Assembly: GCA_964388955.1 (NCBI GenBank)
Contig: CAYMCO010000032.1
Coordinates: 1-64,000, forward strand
Direction: 5' to 3'
Source: CAYMCO01 sp964388955
GTDB lineage: Bacteria > Chloroflexota > Anaerolineae > Anaerolineales > E44-bin32
Length of the DNA: 64,000 nucleotides
The notes beneath the pieces are model-generated. The model was not told the DNA's origin and made no database searches. It saw only the letters and a list, made by a program, of their open reading frames with translations. The position numbers were made by a program, and so were the translations under genes. Below, piece by piece: positions 34,644 to 45,664 of the stretch (the stretch's first letter is position 1; every line of letters begins with the position of its first letter).

Positions 34644-36752
34644 CTACCCTTGATATACCAGCAAGTATCCGATGATCAATATGGCTCCCAAGAACGCCGC
34701 CATCACGTATGTTCGCACGATACCCGTTTGCACCTTGCGCAAGCGATGGGCAATCCGATAGGTCACCCCGGCAATGCCGTTGAACAGGGCGTCTACGAAT
34801 CCCAAATCGATCGTCAGCGCCAGGAAATCAGAAGTGGCTCTGAACGATCGGCCGATGGCGACCTCGTGAACCCACTCCTCCCAAAACTCGGCGCCCTCGT
34901 TCTCCTCCCCCTCTCCGACCACCATCCAACTGGCCAACCGCTTGTAGGGACGCACAAACAGCGCGGCATACAGATCATCCACCCACCATTTGTTGGCCAT
35001 CGCCCTATAGACCGGCTCTAGGATAGGCTCCAGCGGGTCGGTGTCGCCCATCCCGACCCCTCTTCGATCATACAGCAGCCAGGCAAACCAGATGGCGAGC
35101 AGGGCCAACCCAGTCGACAGCCGGGCCACCAAAGGGGTGAATTCCGTGACGTGCAGATGCGCCAGGGTGAGGGAGAGGTAGTTGGTCAGAGTGTGAACCC
35201 CGGGGAAGTTCAGGGCGCCTCCCAAGGTAGCCAGGGTCGCCAGCACGATCAGCGGCAGCGTGATGATACCGGGATTCTCCTTCGCCTCCCGGGCCGCCTC
35301 GCTGCGAGCTTCGCCGAAGAAGACCATCAGGATCTGGCGGCCCATATAGAGGGCCGTCAAGAAGGCGGCCGCCGCCAACAGGATATAGACCAACTGACTG
35401 ACATCCCGGGCATCGGTCAGGATCTCATCCTTGGAGAAGAAGCCCGCAAGAGGTGGGACCCCGGAAAGCGCCAGCGCACCAATTAGATACACCCAGAAAG
35501 TGACCGGCATCCTCTTGCGCAGCCCGCCCATGATACGCATATCATTGGGGTCGAATTCCTCCTCCCCCTCGTCGGAGTGGTCCGAATGCGCCGCTGCATG
35601 CCGGTGATGGCCGTGCTCGATCCCCAAGATGACGGATCCCGCCGAGAGAAACAGGAGCGCTTTGAAGAAGGCGTGAGCGATCAGATGGAACATGCCGGCC
35701 GCGTAGGCTTCCACCCCCACGGCAGCCACCATGAACCCGAGCTGACTGATGGTGGAGTAGGCCAGCACCCGCTTGATGTCGTACTGGGTCACGGCGATCG
35801 TCGCCGCGAGCAAGGCGGTGGCTGCGCCCACCAACGCCACCACGTCCCTTGTGACCGGCGCCAGTTCGAAAAGCACATGGGTGCGGGTGATCATGTAGAC
35901 CCCCGATGTCACCATCGTGGCGGCGTGAATCAGCGCCGAAACCGGCGTCGGGCCTGCCATGGCGTCCGGCAACCACACGAAGAGCGGAATCTGAGCGGAC
36001 TTGCCTGTCACGGCCAGCACGAGGAGCAGGGTGATCCCGGTGAGTGCGCCCTGCCCGGCCGGACCCATGGCCCTGGCCTGCGCGAAAATGTCGTCAAAAC
36101 GAAGAGTCTGGAAGGTATGGTAGGTGAGAAACATCGCCAGCAGGAATCCCACGTCGCCGATCCGATTTACAATGAAGGCCTTCTTGCCGGCAATTGCGTT
36201 GCCGATGCCGCCTTCCCCACCCTCGTACCAGAATCCAATCAGCAGATATGAGCAGAGCCCCACCCCCTCCCAGCCGACGAACATCATGACCATGTTGCTG
36301 GCCGTCACAAGCACCATCATGGCGGCCACAAAGAGGTTGAAAAAGACAAAGAAGCGGGTGTATCGACCTGGATCCCCCTGAAAGCGAACGTCATCGTGCA
36401 TGTAGCCGATGGCGTAGATGTGGATCAGCATGCTGACCCCCGTGACCATCAGACTCATGGCGACGGAGAGGGAGTCCACCCGCAGTTGCCACGGGACGTC
36501 CAGCGGACCGATGCTGATCCACTCAGCGATGAGGACATCGGCGCCTTGCGGGTAGCTGCGCAGCGCCAAGAACTGCACGACCGCGGTCGCGAAAGCCAGG
36601 CCGATGGCCCCACTGGCCACCCATCCGGTGAAGCGCTCCCCAAACCGTCTCCCAAAGAGCAGGTTGATCAGCAGCCCGGCGATGGGGAAAAGAATCAGGA
36701 AGGGAGCGTAGGCGAACAGATTGCTGCTCCCCGCGGGTGTAACGATGATCAT
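34644..36752 (-). CDS. nuoL: NADH-quinone oxidoreductase subunit L
   Basis: 702 residues, about 16 helices plus a long C-terminal amphipathic/lateral region. MFVGWEGVGLCSYLLIGFWY, the central SAQIPLFVWLPDAMAGPTPVSALIHAATMV and AYSTISQLGFMV are NuoL signatures with the conserved Lys/His/Glu of the proton channel. A loop near residues 388-411 is unusually rich in His and acidic residues (GHHRHAAAHSDHSDEGEEE). It is the first gene of an isolated nuoL-nuoM pair; other complex I genes are absent from the window. Confidence 0.95.
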   Translation of the reverse strand: MIIVTPAGSSNLFAYAPFLILFPIAGLLINLLFGRRFGERFTGWVASGAIGLAFATAVVQFLALRSYPQGADVLIAEWISIGPLDVPWQLRVDSLSVAMSLMVTGVSMLIHIYAIGYMHDDVRFQGDPGRYTRFFVFFNLFVAAMMVLVTASNMVMMFVGWEGVGLCSYLLIGFWYEGGEGGIGNAIAGKKAFIVNRIGDVGFLLAMFLTYHTFQTLRFDDIFAQARAMGPAGQGALTGITLLLVLAVTGKSAQIPLFVWLPDAMAGPTPVSALIHAATMVTSGVYMITRTHVLFELAPVTRDVVALVGAATALLAATIAVTQYDIKRVLAYSTISQLGFMVAAVGVEAYAAGMFHLIAHAFFKALLFLSAGSVILGIEHGHHRHAAAHSDHSDEGEEEFDPNDMRIMGGLRKRMPVTFWVYLIGALALSGVPPLAGFFSKDEILTDARDVSQLVYILLAAAAFLTALYMGRQILMVFFGEARSEAAREAKENPGIITLPLIVLATLATLGGALNFPGVHTLTNYLSLTLAHLHVTEFTPLVARLSTGLALLAIWFAWLLYDRRGVGMGDTDPLEPILEPVYRAMANKWWVDDLYAALFVRPYKRLASWMVVGEGEENEGAEFWEEWVHEVAIGRSFRATSDFLALTIDLGFVDALFNGIAGVTYRIAHRLRKVQTGIVRTYVMAAFLGAILIIGYLLVYQG

Positions 36753-37059
36753 TCATGTCCTCCGCTGGATCCACAACACGGGTGTCAAGGGTATCAGATA
36801 GTGGCGAAATAGCAAAGCTGCCGTCCCTAAAGTTAATCTTAACTTCCGCCAAATATGATCCGACGAATGTCAGCATTTGACGGCAATCATGCGCCCAAGC
36901 CCGGCCGCCCGGTTCCCTAGAATCACCCGCCGGGTGCCTCGGGGGAGGTTCAGTCTGCACGCGACCCTGCCAAAGTATGGCGGCTTCCCGGATGAGGTAG
37001 TATCCGGATCGGCCGGCTGCCCCAGCAATTCATCGCAGCAACCGGGCCCTCTCTGGAGG
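36753..37059. other. nuoL upstream region with palindrome
   Basis: 307 bases between the rpoD stop and the nuoL start. A near-perfect palindrome AAGTTAA-TC-TTAACTT (36830-36845) lies 78 bases ahead of nuoL and could be an operator for the nuoLM unit. On the minus strand a TTAACT within it could act as a -35, but no convincing -10 follows at the right distance. No terminator for rpoD was recognised. Confidence 0.35.
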
Positions 37060-38626
<1,567 letters not shown>

Positions 38627-38634
<8 letters not shown>

Positions 38635-40591
38635 CCCAACCAACCGCCTTCCTCGTGAACAAGACTGAATCCAAGGCTGTGTTCCGGTTGCCAATCGCCG
38701 AGTCGATGCGCGCCCGATCCCGGGCCAAACGTCGGACCCGCTGCTTCAGATCGCCCATCTCGCTGAGCAGTTCCTCGCCCTCCAGGTCCTGCCCCTCCTG
38801 GACCACCTGAAGTTGGAACTGCAGGTGCCCCAGTTCGGCATCTTGGTTGCGCTTCCGCAGTCGCAAGAAGTTTGCCAAGACTTCCTCCATCATGCGCGGC
38901 CGATCGAATTCGATGCCCTCCAGCTCCTCGAGCAGCCCCTCGGCCGCCCCCATGAAGATCTCATCCAGTCCGTTTCGCCAGTGCTCCCCCGGCTCTTCCT
39001 CTTCCTGCTCCAGCGCCTGATGCACCATCCGGAAGATCATTCTACGCTCGCTTCCCGTAAAGTCCAATTGGGAGAGGCGATCCAATTCTAGCGACTGCAG
39101 CATCCTATCGACACGGTACAGCAGCTCAGGATCCCGCAGGAGCACGCCCAGACAGAATCTCTCCAACCTGTCGGGGGCCGCGGATGCGAGCCGCTCATCC
39201 TCACGGCGAGCCTCGTCCCTTCGAAGGGGCCGTCGGGCGGACCTGCGGGCGGAGCGCCTCGGGCGCCAGTCGAGCAATGCGCGCTCATCCACCATCAACT
39301 TGCGGGCGAGGATTTGGCGATACGCCTCCCGTTCAACCGAATCGGATACGTCTTCAATCAAGGGGAGGACCTGGCGGGCGATTTCTGCTTTGGTCTTCGG
39401 ATCCTCCAGATCCCGGCCTGCCGAAAGCGTCTCCAAGACAAACTCAACCACCGTCTGCGCTTTCCCGAGCAGCTCGGGCCATGCGTCGCGATCCTCCACC
39501 ACAACCTCATCCGGGTCCATTCCAGGGGGCAGGGTCACCACACGGATATCCGCATCCAGGCGCCCCTCATAGCCCACCAACCCTCTGGCGTCGAAAACCG
39601 GATCCTCATCCTTGGACAGCGCCTCTCGAGCCAATGTGAGCCCGCGCAGCGTGGCGCGCTCGCCCGCCGCATCCGGATCAAGCGCCAGAATAATCCGCCG
39701 GCTGTATCTCTTCAAACGCCGCAGCTGCACCTCGGTGATCGCCGTGCCCATGGGGGATACGGCGTTTTCGAACCCCTCCTGGTAGAGTCCGATCACGTCC
39801 ATATAGCCCTCGACCACGACAGCCTGGTCCTCTTGCCGGATCGCCTTCCGGGCCTTGTCAAGCCCATAAAGCAGCGCCCCCTTGTCGAAGATCGCGGTCT
39901 GGGGGGAGTTCAGGAACTTGGGCATGGCCTCAGGGTCGACAATCCGCGCTCCGAAGCCCGCCATCCGACCCCGGGCGTCTCGGATGGGGATCATGATCCG
40001 GTGCCGGAAGCGATCATAGTAGCCGCCGGACTCCCGCTCGGTGATCATGCCCGCGTCCAACACATCCGCTTGGTCAAAACCGCGCTCCGCCAGGAAGCTC
40101 ATGCTCGCGTCCCAGGATTGGGGCGCATATCCGATTTCGAAGATTTCCAGGGAACTATCGGTCAGCCCGCGCGCGTGTAGGTAGTCGAGAACGGGGGAAC
40201 CCGCCGGAGTGTCAATCAGGTTATGACGGAAGAATGTAACGGCCGTCTCCAGCAACTCGCGCAGCCGCTCGTGGGCATCTCGCTGCTCCTGTTCAGCCGG
40301 AGTCAGCGGTTTGAGCTCCACAGCCGCACGCTCAGCCAGGTACCGGAGCGCCTCGGGAAAATCCCAGCCCTCCTTCTTCATCATGAAACTGAAGATATCG
40401 CCGCCTTCATTGCAGGCGCCAAAACAGCGCCATGTCCCCGTCTCCGGGAAGACCACAAAAGCGGGGGTGCGGGTGTTTGGGTGAAAGGGACAGAAACCCG
40501 TATAGTTCTTGCCGGACTTGCGCAGCTTGACCGTCTCGCCGATCAGCTCGACGGCATCCAATCGATCCTTGATTTCATCTGTGACGCTCAT
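38627..40591 (-). CDS. dnaG: DNA primase
   Basis: 654 residues. The N-terminal zinc-binding domain has CPFH (C34, H37) and CFGAC (C56, C60). The TOPRIM/RNAP-basal core contains YDRFRHRIMIPIRD, PKFLNSPQT, VVVEGYMDVIGLYQEG and LALDPDAAG. The last 200 residues are an Arg-rich linker and a helicase-interacting helical domain. It synthesises RNA primers at the replication fork. The final zinc pair is C-x3-C rather than the common C-x2-C. It is first in the dnaG-rpoD operon. Confidence 0.95.
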
Positions 40592-41009
40592 CGGATCGTC
40601 GCCCTTGTCCCTTATTGAAGCCCGATGCAGCCCATGGCCAAGACGGCTGATGCTGCATCACCCCTCCGCCGCCCCGCTCTCCTGCGAGAGCTGGATACCG
40701 TGCTCCCACAGTCGTTAGCTAAGGATCTTCGGACAATCGTGGATGGAGCACTAGCGTTCGGCTTGGGCTGGTCCGTCACTCCTCCGGCTCATCTCGCTCT
40801 CGATGGATCCCAGGCATATAGAGGTTGAAAGCCTCGTCGGTCGGGCAACCGCGGACAGCCCGGTGTGGTCCTCATCCAATAAAGCCGCCCAAGGCCAGGT
40901 TGGCTGATGGCATCGGTCTCGGCGGGTGGGCCAAGATTATAACCCGCTGAAATGGACCGAGCAACATAAATCGCAAGCGGGCGATCATTTCTGGGAAAGT
41001 ACGCTGCTC
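40592..41009. other. Intergenic region upstream of dnaG
   Basis: 418 bases between the glyQS stop and dnaG start, both on the minus strand. It should hold the dnaG promoter and the glyQS 3' end. Only an odd palindrome TGATGC-T-GCATCA (40648-40660), 57 bases ahead of dnaG, is notable. No terminator, tRNA or small ORF with a ribosome-binding site was found. Confidence 0.35.
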
Positions 41010-44009
41010 CTAGAAACCCTCAAGCTGCGACAGATCCACGACGCCATCCGCCAAGGAAACTACCTGGCGCAAGAGTGCGAGCCGATTCTGCCGCAAGAGC
41101 GGGTCCTCATCCATCACCAGCACCTCGTCGAAGAAGCTGCTGATGGCGGGAATCATGGGCTCGAACGCGGTCAGCAGATCCTGTACGGAGCCCGGACTTC
41201 GGGGGGCCTCCTGGGCTCTCCGCAGGGCCTGATACAAGCGATGCGTCTCCTTTTCGACGATGCGGTCCGGATCCGGCGAGGGCAGGTCGCCGACTTCGCG
41301 GGTGATGCGCGCGCAGCGGGCATAAGCCTGCAGGATGCGGTCCCAATCCGGGCGCGCGATCCAGGCTTCCAACTCCTTGACCGCCTGATCCGCGCCTGTC
41401 GGATCACTCCCTTGCTCGCCCAATACCGCTCCAACCGCATCGTATCGGTGCTCCTCCGCCAGCAGCAGCGCGCGCTGCCGGGCAGCGACGAATTCCAAGC
41501 ACCCTTCCAGCACGCCAACTGGGACCTCAATGGGCAAACCGCTCGCCGCCTCGCTTAAGCCATCCCGCAGATCGAACCGCTGGCCCGCTTCCACAAGAAT
41601 CTGCACCAGGCCGATCGCCGTCCGCCGCAGCGCAAAGGGATCCTTGGCCCCACTCGGCTGAAGGCCGACTGCGAAGAGCCCAACCAGCGTATCGAGGCGA
41701 TCGGCCACCGCAACCGCCAGGCCGGCCCTGGACTGCGGCAGCTGGTCCCCACCTTGGCGCGGCAAATAACTCTCGAAAATAGCCTGCGCCACCTCGGGCG
41801 TCTCCCCGCTTTGACGCGCATAGTAGCGTCCCATTTCTCCTTGCAAGGAGGTCATCTCCACAACCATGTGGGTGACCAGATCCGCTCTGCACAAGCGGGC
41901 GGCCGCCGAGGCGACTTTCCGCTCCTCCGAAGATAGGCCAAGCGCGGGTGCCAGCCGGGGAACGAGACGTTGAAGGCGCTCCATCTTGTCCAGCATGGAG
42001 CCCAGCTCCGTTTGAAAAGTCAATGTGGACAGGCGCGGGACATACTCCGACAACGGTCGCGCCAGGTCCTGCTGAATGAAGTAGGCGGCATCGGCGAACC
42101 TTGCCCGAATGACTGCTTCGTTGCCCCGGCGTACCTCATCGATATGCTCGTACCCACCGTTGCGCACGGCGACGAAGTACGGCAGCAGGCCGTCCTCCGC
42201 TGCCACGGGGAAGTAGCGCTGGTGCTTCTTCATCACCGCGATCAGCACCTGAGGCGGCAGATCCAGGTATTCCTCATCAAAGGAGCCGCGCAGCGCCGCC
42301 GGTTTCTCCACCAAGTTCGTCACTTCACGGAGCAGATCCTCATCCTCGGGTATCTCCCCGCCCGCCTCCTGCGCCAAGGCGGTGATTTGCTCCCATATGC
42401 GCTCACGCCGCTCATCAATATCCAGGATGATGCCCTGCTCCTCCAACGCCTGGAAGTAGTCGGAGGCCGATTCGAACTCCATACTCTCCGGTTGGTGGAA
42501 ACGCAGGCTGCGGCTCGTCCTCCCGGACTGCAGCCCGGCGAATTCAAAAGGGACCCGCCGGCCACCGTGCATCGCCAGCAGCCAACGGATCGGACGAGAG
42601 AAGGCCACCTCGCTCCAATTCCATCGCATCGCCTTCTCGAAATTCAATTCCATCATCAGGTCGGGGAGCGCATTCGATAGAACCTCGGCTGCGGGCAAGC
42701 CGGGCGCCCGCACCTCCGCCACCACATACTCCCCTTCCCCGATCCGGCGCACCTGCAGTTCATCGACTGGGACCCCCTTGCTCTCCGCAAACCCGATCGC
42801 GGCCCTGGTAGGATTCCCCTCCCTATCGTAGGCCCTTCCGGCCGGAGGGCCCTTGATCTCATCCACCGTCTCCGTCTGATGAAAAGCAAGCGATTGGGCG
42901 AACACCACCAGGCGTCGCGGGGTGCCCATCACTTGGACTCCTTCGTGCTCCAGCCGGAGATCCGCGAGCATGCCTGGCACGCTTCGCTGCAATTGCTCGA
43001 CCGCGGCAGTCAGGTCGCCGGCCGGGAGCTCCTCAGTGCCGATCTCGACCAGCAGGGGGGCGGCGTCCCTCGGCCCCGTGCCGGTGGGCCCGGCGTCCAT
43101 CTCCATCGGCGACCGATCGACCCCTTCAATTGACCAGGGGAAGCCCAGCTCCCGGCGTTGATCCAGGTAGGCCTCAGACACCCGGCGCGCCAGTTCCCGC
43201 ATGCGGCCGAACATGCCGGCCCGCTCTGTGACACCGATCGCGCCGCGCGAGTCCAGGATATTGAAGGCATGCGAGCACTTGAGCACATAGTCATGGGCGG
43301 GAATGATGAGGCCGTCCGCCAAGCAGCGGAGAGCCTCAGCCTCATATTCTTCGAACAAGGCCCACAGGCGCTCTACATCGGCGAGTTCGAAGTAGTAGCG
43401 GCTGAATTCCTTCTCCGCCAGCAGGTTGAGATCGCCGTATGTATAGTCCCGATTCCAGCGCACCTTGGAGAAGTGATCCACACCCTGCAGCGTCATCAGG
43501 ATCCGCTCCAAGCCATAGGTGATCTCGACAGAAGGCGGATCCAGTGGGATCCCGCCGGCTTGCTGGAAGTAGGTGTACTGGGTGATCTCCTGGCCGTCGA
43601 GCCACACCTCCCAGCCCAACCCCCAAGCACCCAGCGCCGGGGATTCCCAGTTGTCCTCCACAAACCGGAGGTCGTGTCGCTCAGGGTCCACACCCAGATC
43701 CACCAGCGACCGCAGGTAGACCTCTTGCGGATCTCCCGGATCGGGCTTCAGCACGACCTGGTACTGGTAGAAGAGCTGCATGCGGTTGGGGTTTTCCCCG
43801 TAGCGGGCGTCATCCGGACGAATGGAAGGCTCCACATAGGCCACCCGCCAGGGCTCAGGCCCCAGCACTCGCAGCACGGTGGCCGGATTCATGGTGCCTG
43901 CGCCGACCTCCGTGTGGTAGGGATGCCAGATTACACACCCATAGTCAGCCCAGAATCGATGCAGCCGCAAGACAAGGGACTGAAATGTCAGCTCTTGGTG
44001 ATCAGGCAT
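41010..44009 (-). CDS. glyQS: Glycyl-tRNA synthetase, fused alpha and beta subunits
   Basis: 999 residues. Residues 1 to about 300 are the alpha subunit (class II catalytic domain): FWADYGCVIWHPYHTEVGAGTMNPAT, RMQLFYQYQVVLKPDP, FVEDNWESPALGAWGLGWEVW, QQAGG and GLERI. A linker at about 300-315 leads to the beta subunit: LLVEIGTEELPAGDL, then PTRAAIGFAESKG, AMRWNWSEVAFSRPIRWLL, MKKHQRYFPV, and a C-terminal DALR-like anticodon domain. It charges tRNA-Gly. In most bacteria these are separate glyQ and glyS products; fused forms are known in a few lineages. recO lies 18 bases upstream. Confidence 0.95.
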   Translation of the reverse strand: MPDHQELTFQSLVLRLHRFWADYGCVIWHPYHTEVGAGTMNPATVLRVLGPEPWRVAYVEPSIRPDDARYGENPNRMQLFYQYQVVLKPDPGDPQEVYLRSLVDLGVDPERHDLRFVEDNWESPALGAWGLGWEVWLDGQEITQYTYFQQAGGIPLDPPSVEITYGLERILMTLQGVDHFSKVRWNRDYTYGDLNLLAEKEFSRYYFELADVERLWALFEEYEAEALRCLADGLIIPAHDYVLKCSHAFNILDSRGAIGVTERAGMFGRMRELARRVSEAYLDQRRELGFPWSIEGVDRSPMEMDAGPTGTGPRDAAPLLVEIGTEELPAGDLTAAVEQLQRSVPGMLADLRLEHEGVQVMGTPRRLVVFAQSLAFHQTETVDEIKGPPAGRAYDREGNPTRAAIGFAESKGVPVDELQVRRIGEGEYVVAEVRAPGLPAAEVLSNALPDLMMELNFEKAMRWNWSEVAFSRPIRWLLAMHGGRRVPFEFAGLQSGRTSRSLRFHQPESMEFESASDYFQALEEQGIILDIDERRERIWEQITALAQEAGGEIPEDEDLLREVTNLVEKPAALRGSFDEEYLDLPPQVLIAVMKKHQRYFPVAAEDGLLPYFVAVRNGGYEHIDEVRRGNEAVIRARFADAAYFIQQDLARPLSEYVPRLSTLTFQTELGSMLDKMERLQRLVPRLAPALGLSSEERKVASAAARLCRADLVTHMVVEMTSLQGEMGRYYARQSGETPEVAQAIFESYLPRQGGDQLPQSRAGLAVAVADRLDTLVGLFAVGLQPSGAKDPFALRRTAIGLVQILVEAGQRFDLRDGLSEAASGLPIEVPVGVLEGCLEFVAARQRALLLAEEHRYDAVGAVLGEQGSDPTGADQAVKELEAWIARPDWDRILQAYARCARITREVGDLPSPDPDRIVEKETHRLYQALRRAQEAPRSPGSVQDLLTAFEPMIPAISSFFDEVLVMDEDPLLRQNRLALLRQVVSLADGVVDLSQLEGF

Positions 44010-44027
44010 GGAATTCCCCCGTAGGGA

Positions 44028-44822
44028 TCATACAGTTCCGCCCGCCACATCTCCCCGACGCTCGAGGTCGCGGACTTGGCGCAGGAAGGCCGGGCTGTTG
44101 AGCTGCCGTTCCAGCAGATAGGTGAAGTAGGCCTCCATGAGGGCTTCCACCTCCCTCTCCACCTCGGGACGGATCCCCGCCTGGGCGGCGACCTCGTAGG
44201 GGCTGCGTTGGTAGTGGCGGAGCACCTTCAAGCCGGCGAGTGAGATGGAGCGCGCTTTCCTCTCCGCTCGTCCGCAGCGGGGGCACAGCACGCCGCCCTG
44301 CTCGATGGAAAAGTACTGGTCCTCGGGCGCGATCTCCTCTCGGCAGCCGAGGCATTGAAAAAGCTCCGGCCGAAAACCGACCATATCCAGCAGACGAAGC
44401 TGGTAATAGCGCACGACGACTGTGGGCGGATCTCCCCCCGATAGGCGATCCAATGTGGCCAATGCCAGTTGGTAGATGGATTGGTTCTCCTCTCGTTCCA
44501 TCGTGAAGCGATCCAAGAGCTCGGCGACGTAGTTGGCATGGCCGATAGATGCCAGATCCTGGCGCAGACCGGCGTAGAGTTCGCTGGCCTCCGCCTGGGT
44601 GATGATGTCCAGGTTCTTCCCCTTCGCCAACTGCAGCTTGACCCGGGTGAGCGGTTCAAGGTGACCGGCCTTACGAGATGTTGGACGGCGAACCCCCTTC
44701 GCCACCGCCCGAATCTTGCCAAAACGCGGGGTGAATAGAGTCACCAGCCGATCCGCCTCGCCAAAATCATGGCGGCGCAGAACGAGCCCCTCGGTGCTGT
44801 AGACACGCTGCCTGGAGCGCAT
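44028..44822 (-). CDS. recO: DNA repair protein RecO
   Basis: 264 residues from the ATG at 44822; upstream in-frame codons lack RecO character. It has an N-terminal OB fold (STEGLVLRRHDFGEADRLVTLFT, GKIRAVAKGVRRPTS), a helical core, and a C-terminal zinc site formed by CLGC (157, 160) and CPRC (180, 183). It loads RecA with RecR onto SSB-coated single strands. It is translated just ahead of glyQS. Confidence 0.93.
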   Translation of the reverse strand: MRSRQRVYSTEGLVLRRHDFGEADRLVTLFTPRFGKIRAVAKGVRRPTSRKAGHLEPLTRVKLQLAKGKNLDIITQAEASELYAGLRQDLASIGHANYVAELLDRFTMEREENQSIYQLALATLDRLSGGDPPTVVVRYYQLRLLDMVGFRPELFQCLGCREEIAPEDQYFSIEQGGVLCPRCGRAERKARSISLAGLKVLRHYQRSPYEVAAQAGIRPEVEREVEALMEAYFTYLLERQLNSPAFLRQVRDLERRGDVAGGTV

Positions 44823-45256
44823 GCGGAGATTATACCAGCGGGGGCCCAGACTACCCTGCACCCAATGCCCGGGCCTCATCGGTCCTAGGCCGCTGTCGTA
44901 CCCGCCGAAGCGCGGATGGCTTTCCACCCCCTATGCGCGGCGCCGATTCCTATTCCAGCAAAGCCGACGAGGGAGAGGGCGAGCGGGGATGCAGGGGTGC
45001 GGGGGAGCAGAGGCGTGCAGGGGGGAGGCAGGAGGGGGAAAGGCTCGTGGGAGGTCGAAGGTTGCAGGTTTTCCGGCCGGCGGCCGGTGGCCGTCGAAAC
45101 GCTTTCACGTTCAAACGCGCCAACGTTCAAACGTGCAACCTGCAGGGGAGCCGAAGGCTGAATGCTGACCGCTGGCTGCGCGAGGCGCAGTTCGTTCGTC
45201 GCTGGTCGTTGGTCGGCGTCTTCAATGGCGCTGCGTGCGACAGAAACGCGGAAGCG
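44823..45256. other. Intergenic region with G-rich tract and repeats
   Basis: 434 bases between cdd and recO, both on the minus strand. The plus strand holds a G-rich tract (44971-45041) with five or more runs of three to six G, a possible G-quadruplex. Next come an 11-bp direct repeat ACGTTCAAACG at 45107-45117 and 45123-45133, an inverted repeat TGCAGGTT (45063-45070) / AACCTGCA (45138-45145), and tandem heptamers at 45153-45173. No gene was recognised. Confidence 0.5.
45153..45173. repeat. Tandem heptamer repeats, site C
   Basis: Three 7-mers GAAGGCT, GAATGCT and GACCGCT. On the reverse strand they read AGCGGTC, AGCATTC and AGCCTTC, the same consensus and spacing as sites A and B. Confidence 0.5.
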
Positions 45257-45664
45257 CTAGTTGCCAGGGAGTTGAGCGGGGCCAAAGGAGTCGGGCAACA
45301 GATCCCGGACCGTGCATTCCAGGACGGTCTCCCCCGCTCTGCCCACGGCGATCACCACGGTGTCCAAACTGAATTCGGACAGCACCTGGCGACACGCGCC
45401 GCATGGAGATCCGCCATTCTCCGTGGCCACAACGATGCACTGGAAGTCGCGTTCGCCCGCGACAATGGCCTTGAAGATGGCGACCCGTTCGGCGCAGATA
45501 CTCAAAGGAAAGGCGGCGTTTTCCACGTTCGCGCCGTCGAAGATCTCTCCCGAACTCGCAAGCAGCGCGGCCCCCACCGGATATCCGGAATATGGCGCGT
45601 ACGCGCGGCCCCGCGCCGCCAACGCCCTGCGGATCAGATCTTCCCGCCGCCCTTGGTCAGCCAC
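45257..45664 (-). CDS. cdd: Cytidine deaminase
   Basis: 135 residues, the usual tetrameric form. The zinc site is CAE (C57, E59, with the catalytic Glu) plus PCGACRQ (C88, C91). YAPYSGYPVGAALL and GANVENAAF bind the nucleoside. It deaminates cytidine and deoxycytidine for pyrimidine salvage. The start overlaps the CNNM gene's stop by 8 bases, so they form one operon with glmU. Confidence 0.96.
   Translation of the reverse strand: MADQGRREDLIRRALAARGRAYAPYSGYPVGAALLASSGEIFDGANVENAAFPLSICAERVAIFKAIVAGERDFQCIVVATENGGSPCGACRQVLSEFSLDTVVIAVGRAGETVLECTVRDLLPDSFGPAQLPGN

Noticed and set aside
36925..36940. Small hairpin CACCC-GCC-GGGTG as rpoD terminator
   Set aside because: Only five base pairs and no U-tract; it is expected by chance in GC-rich DNA.
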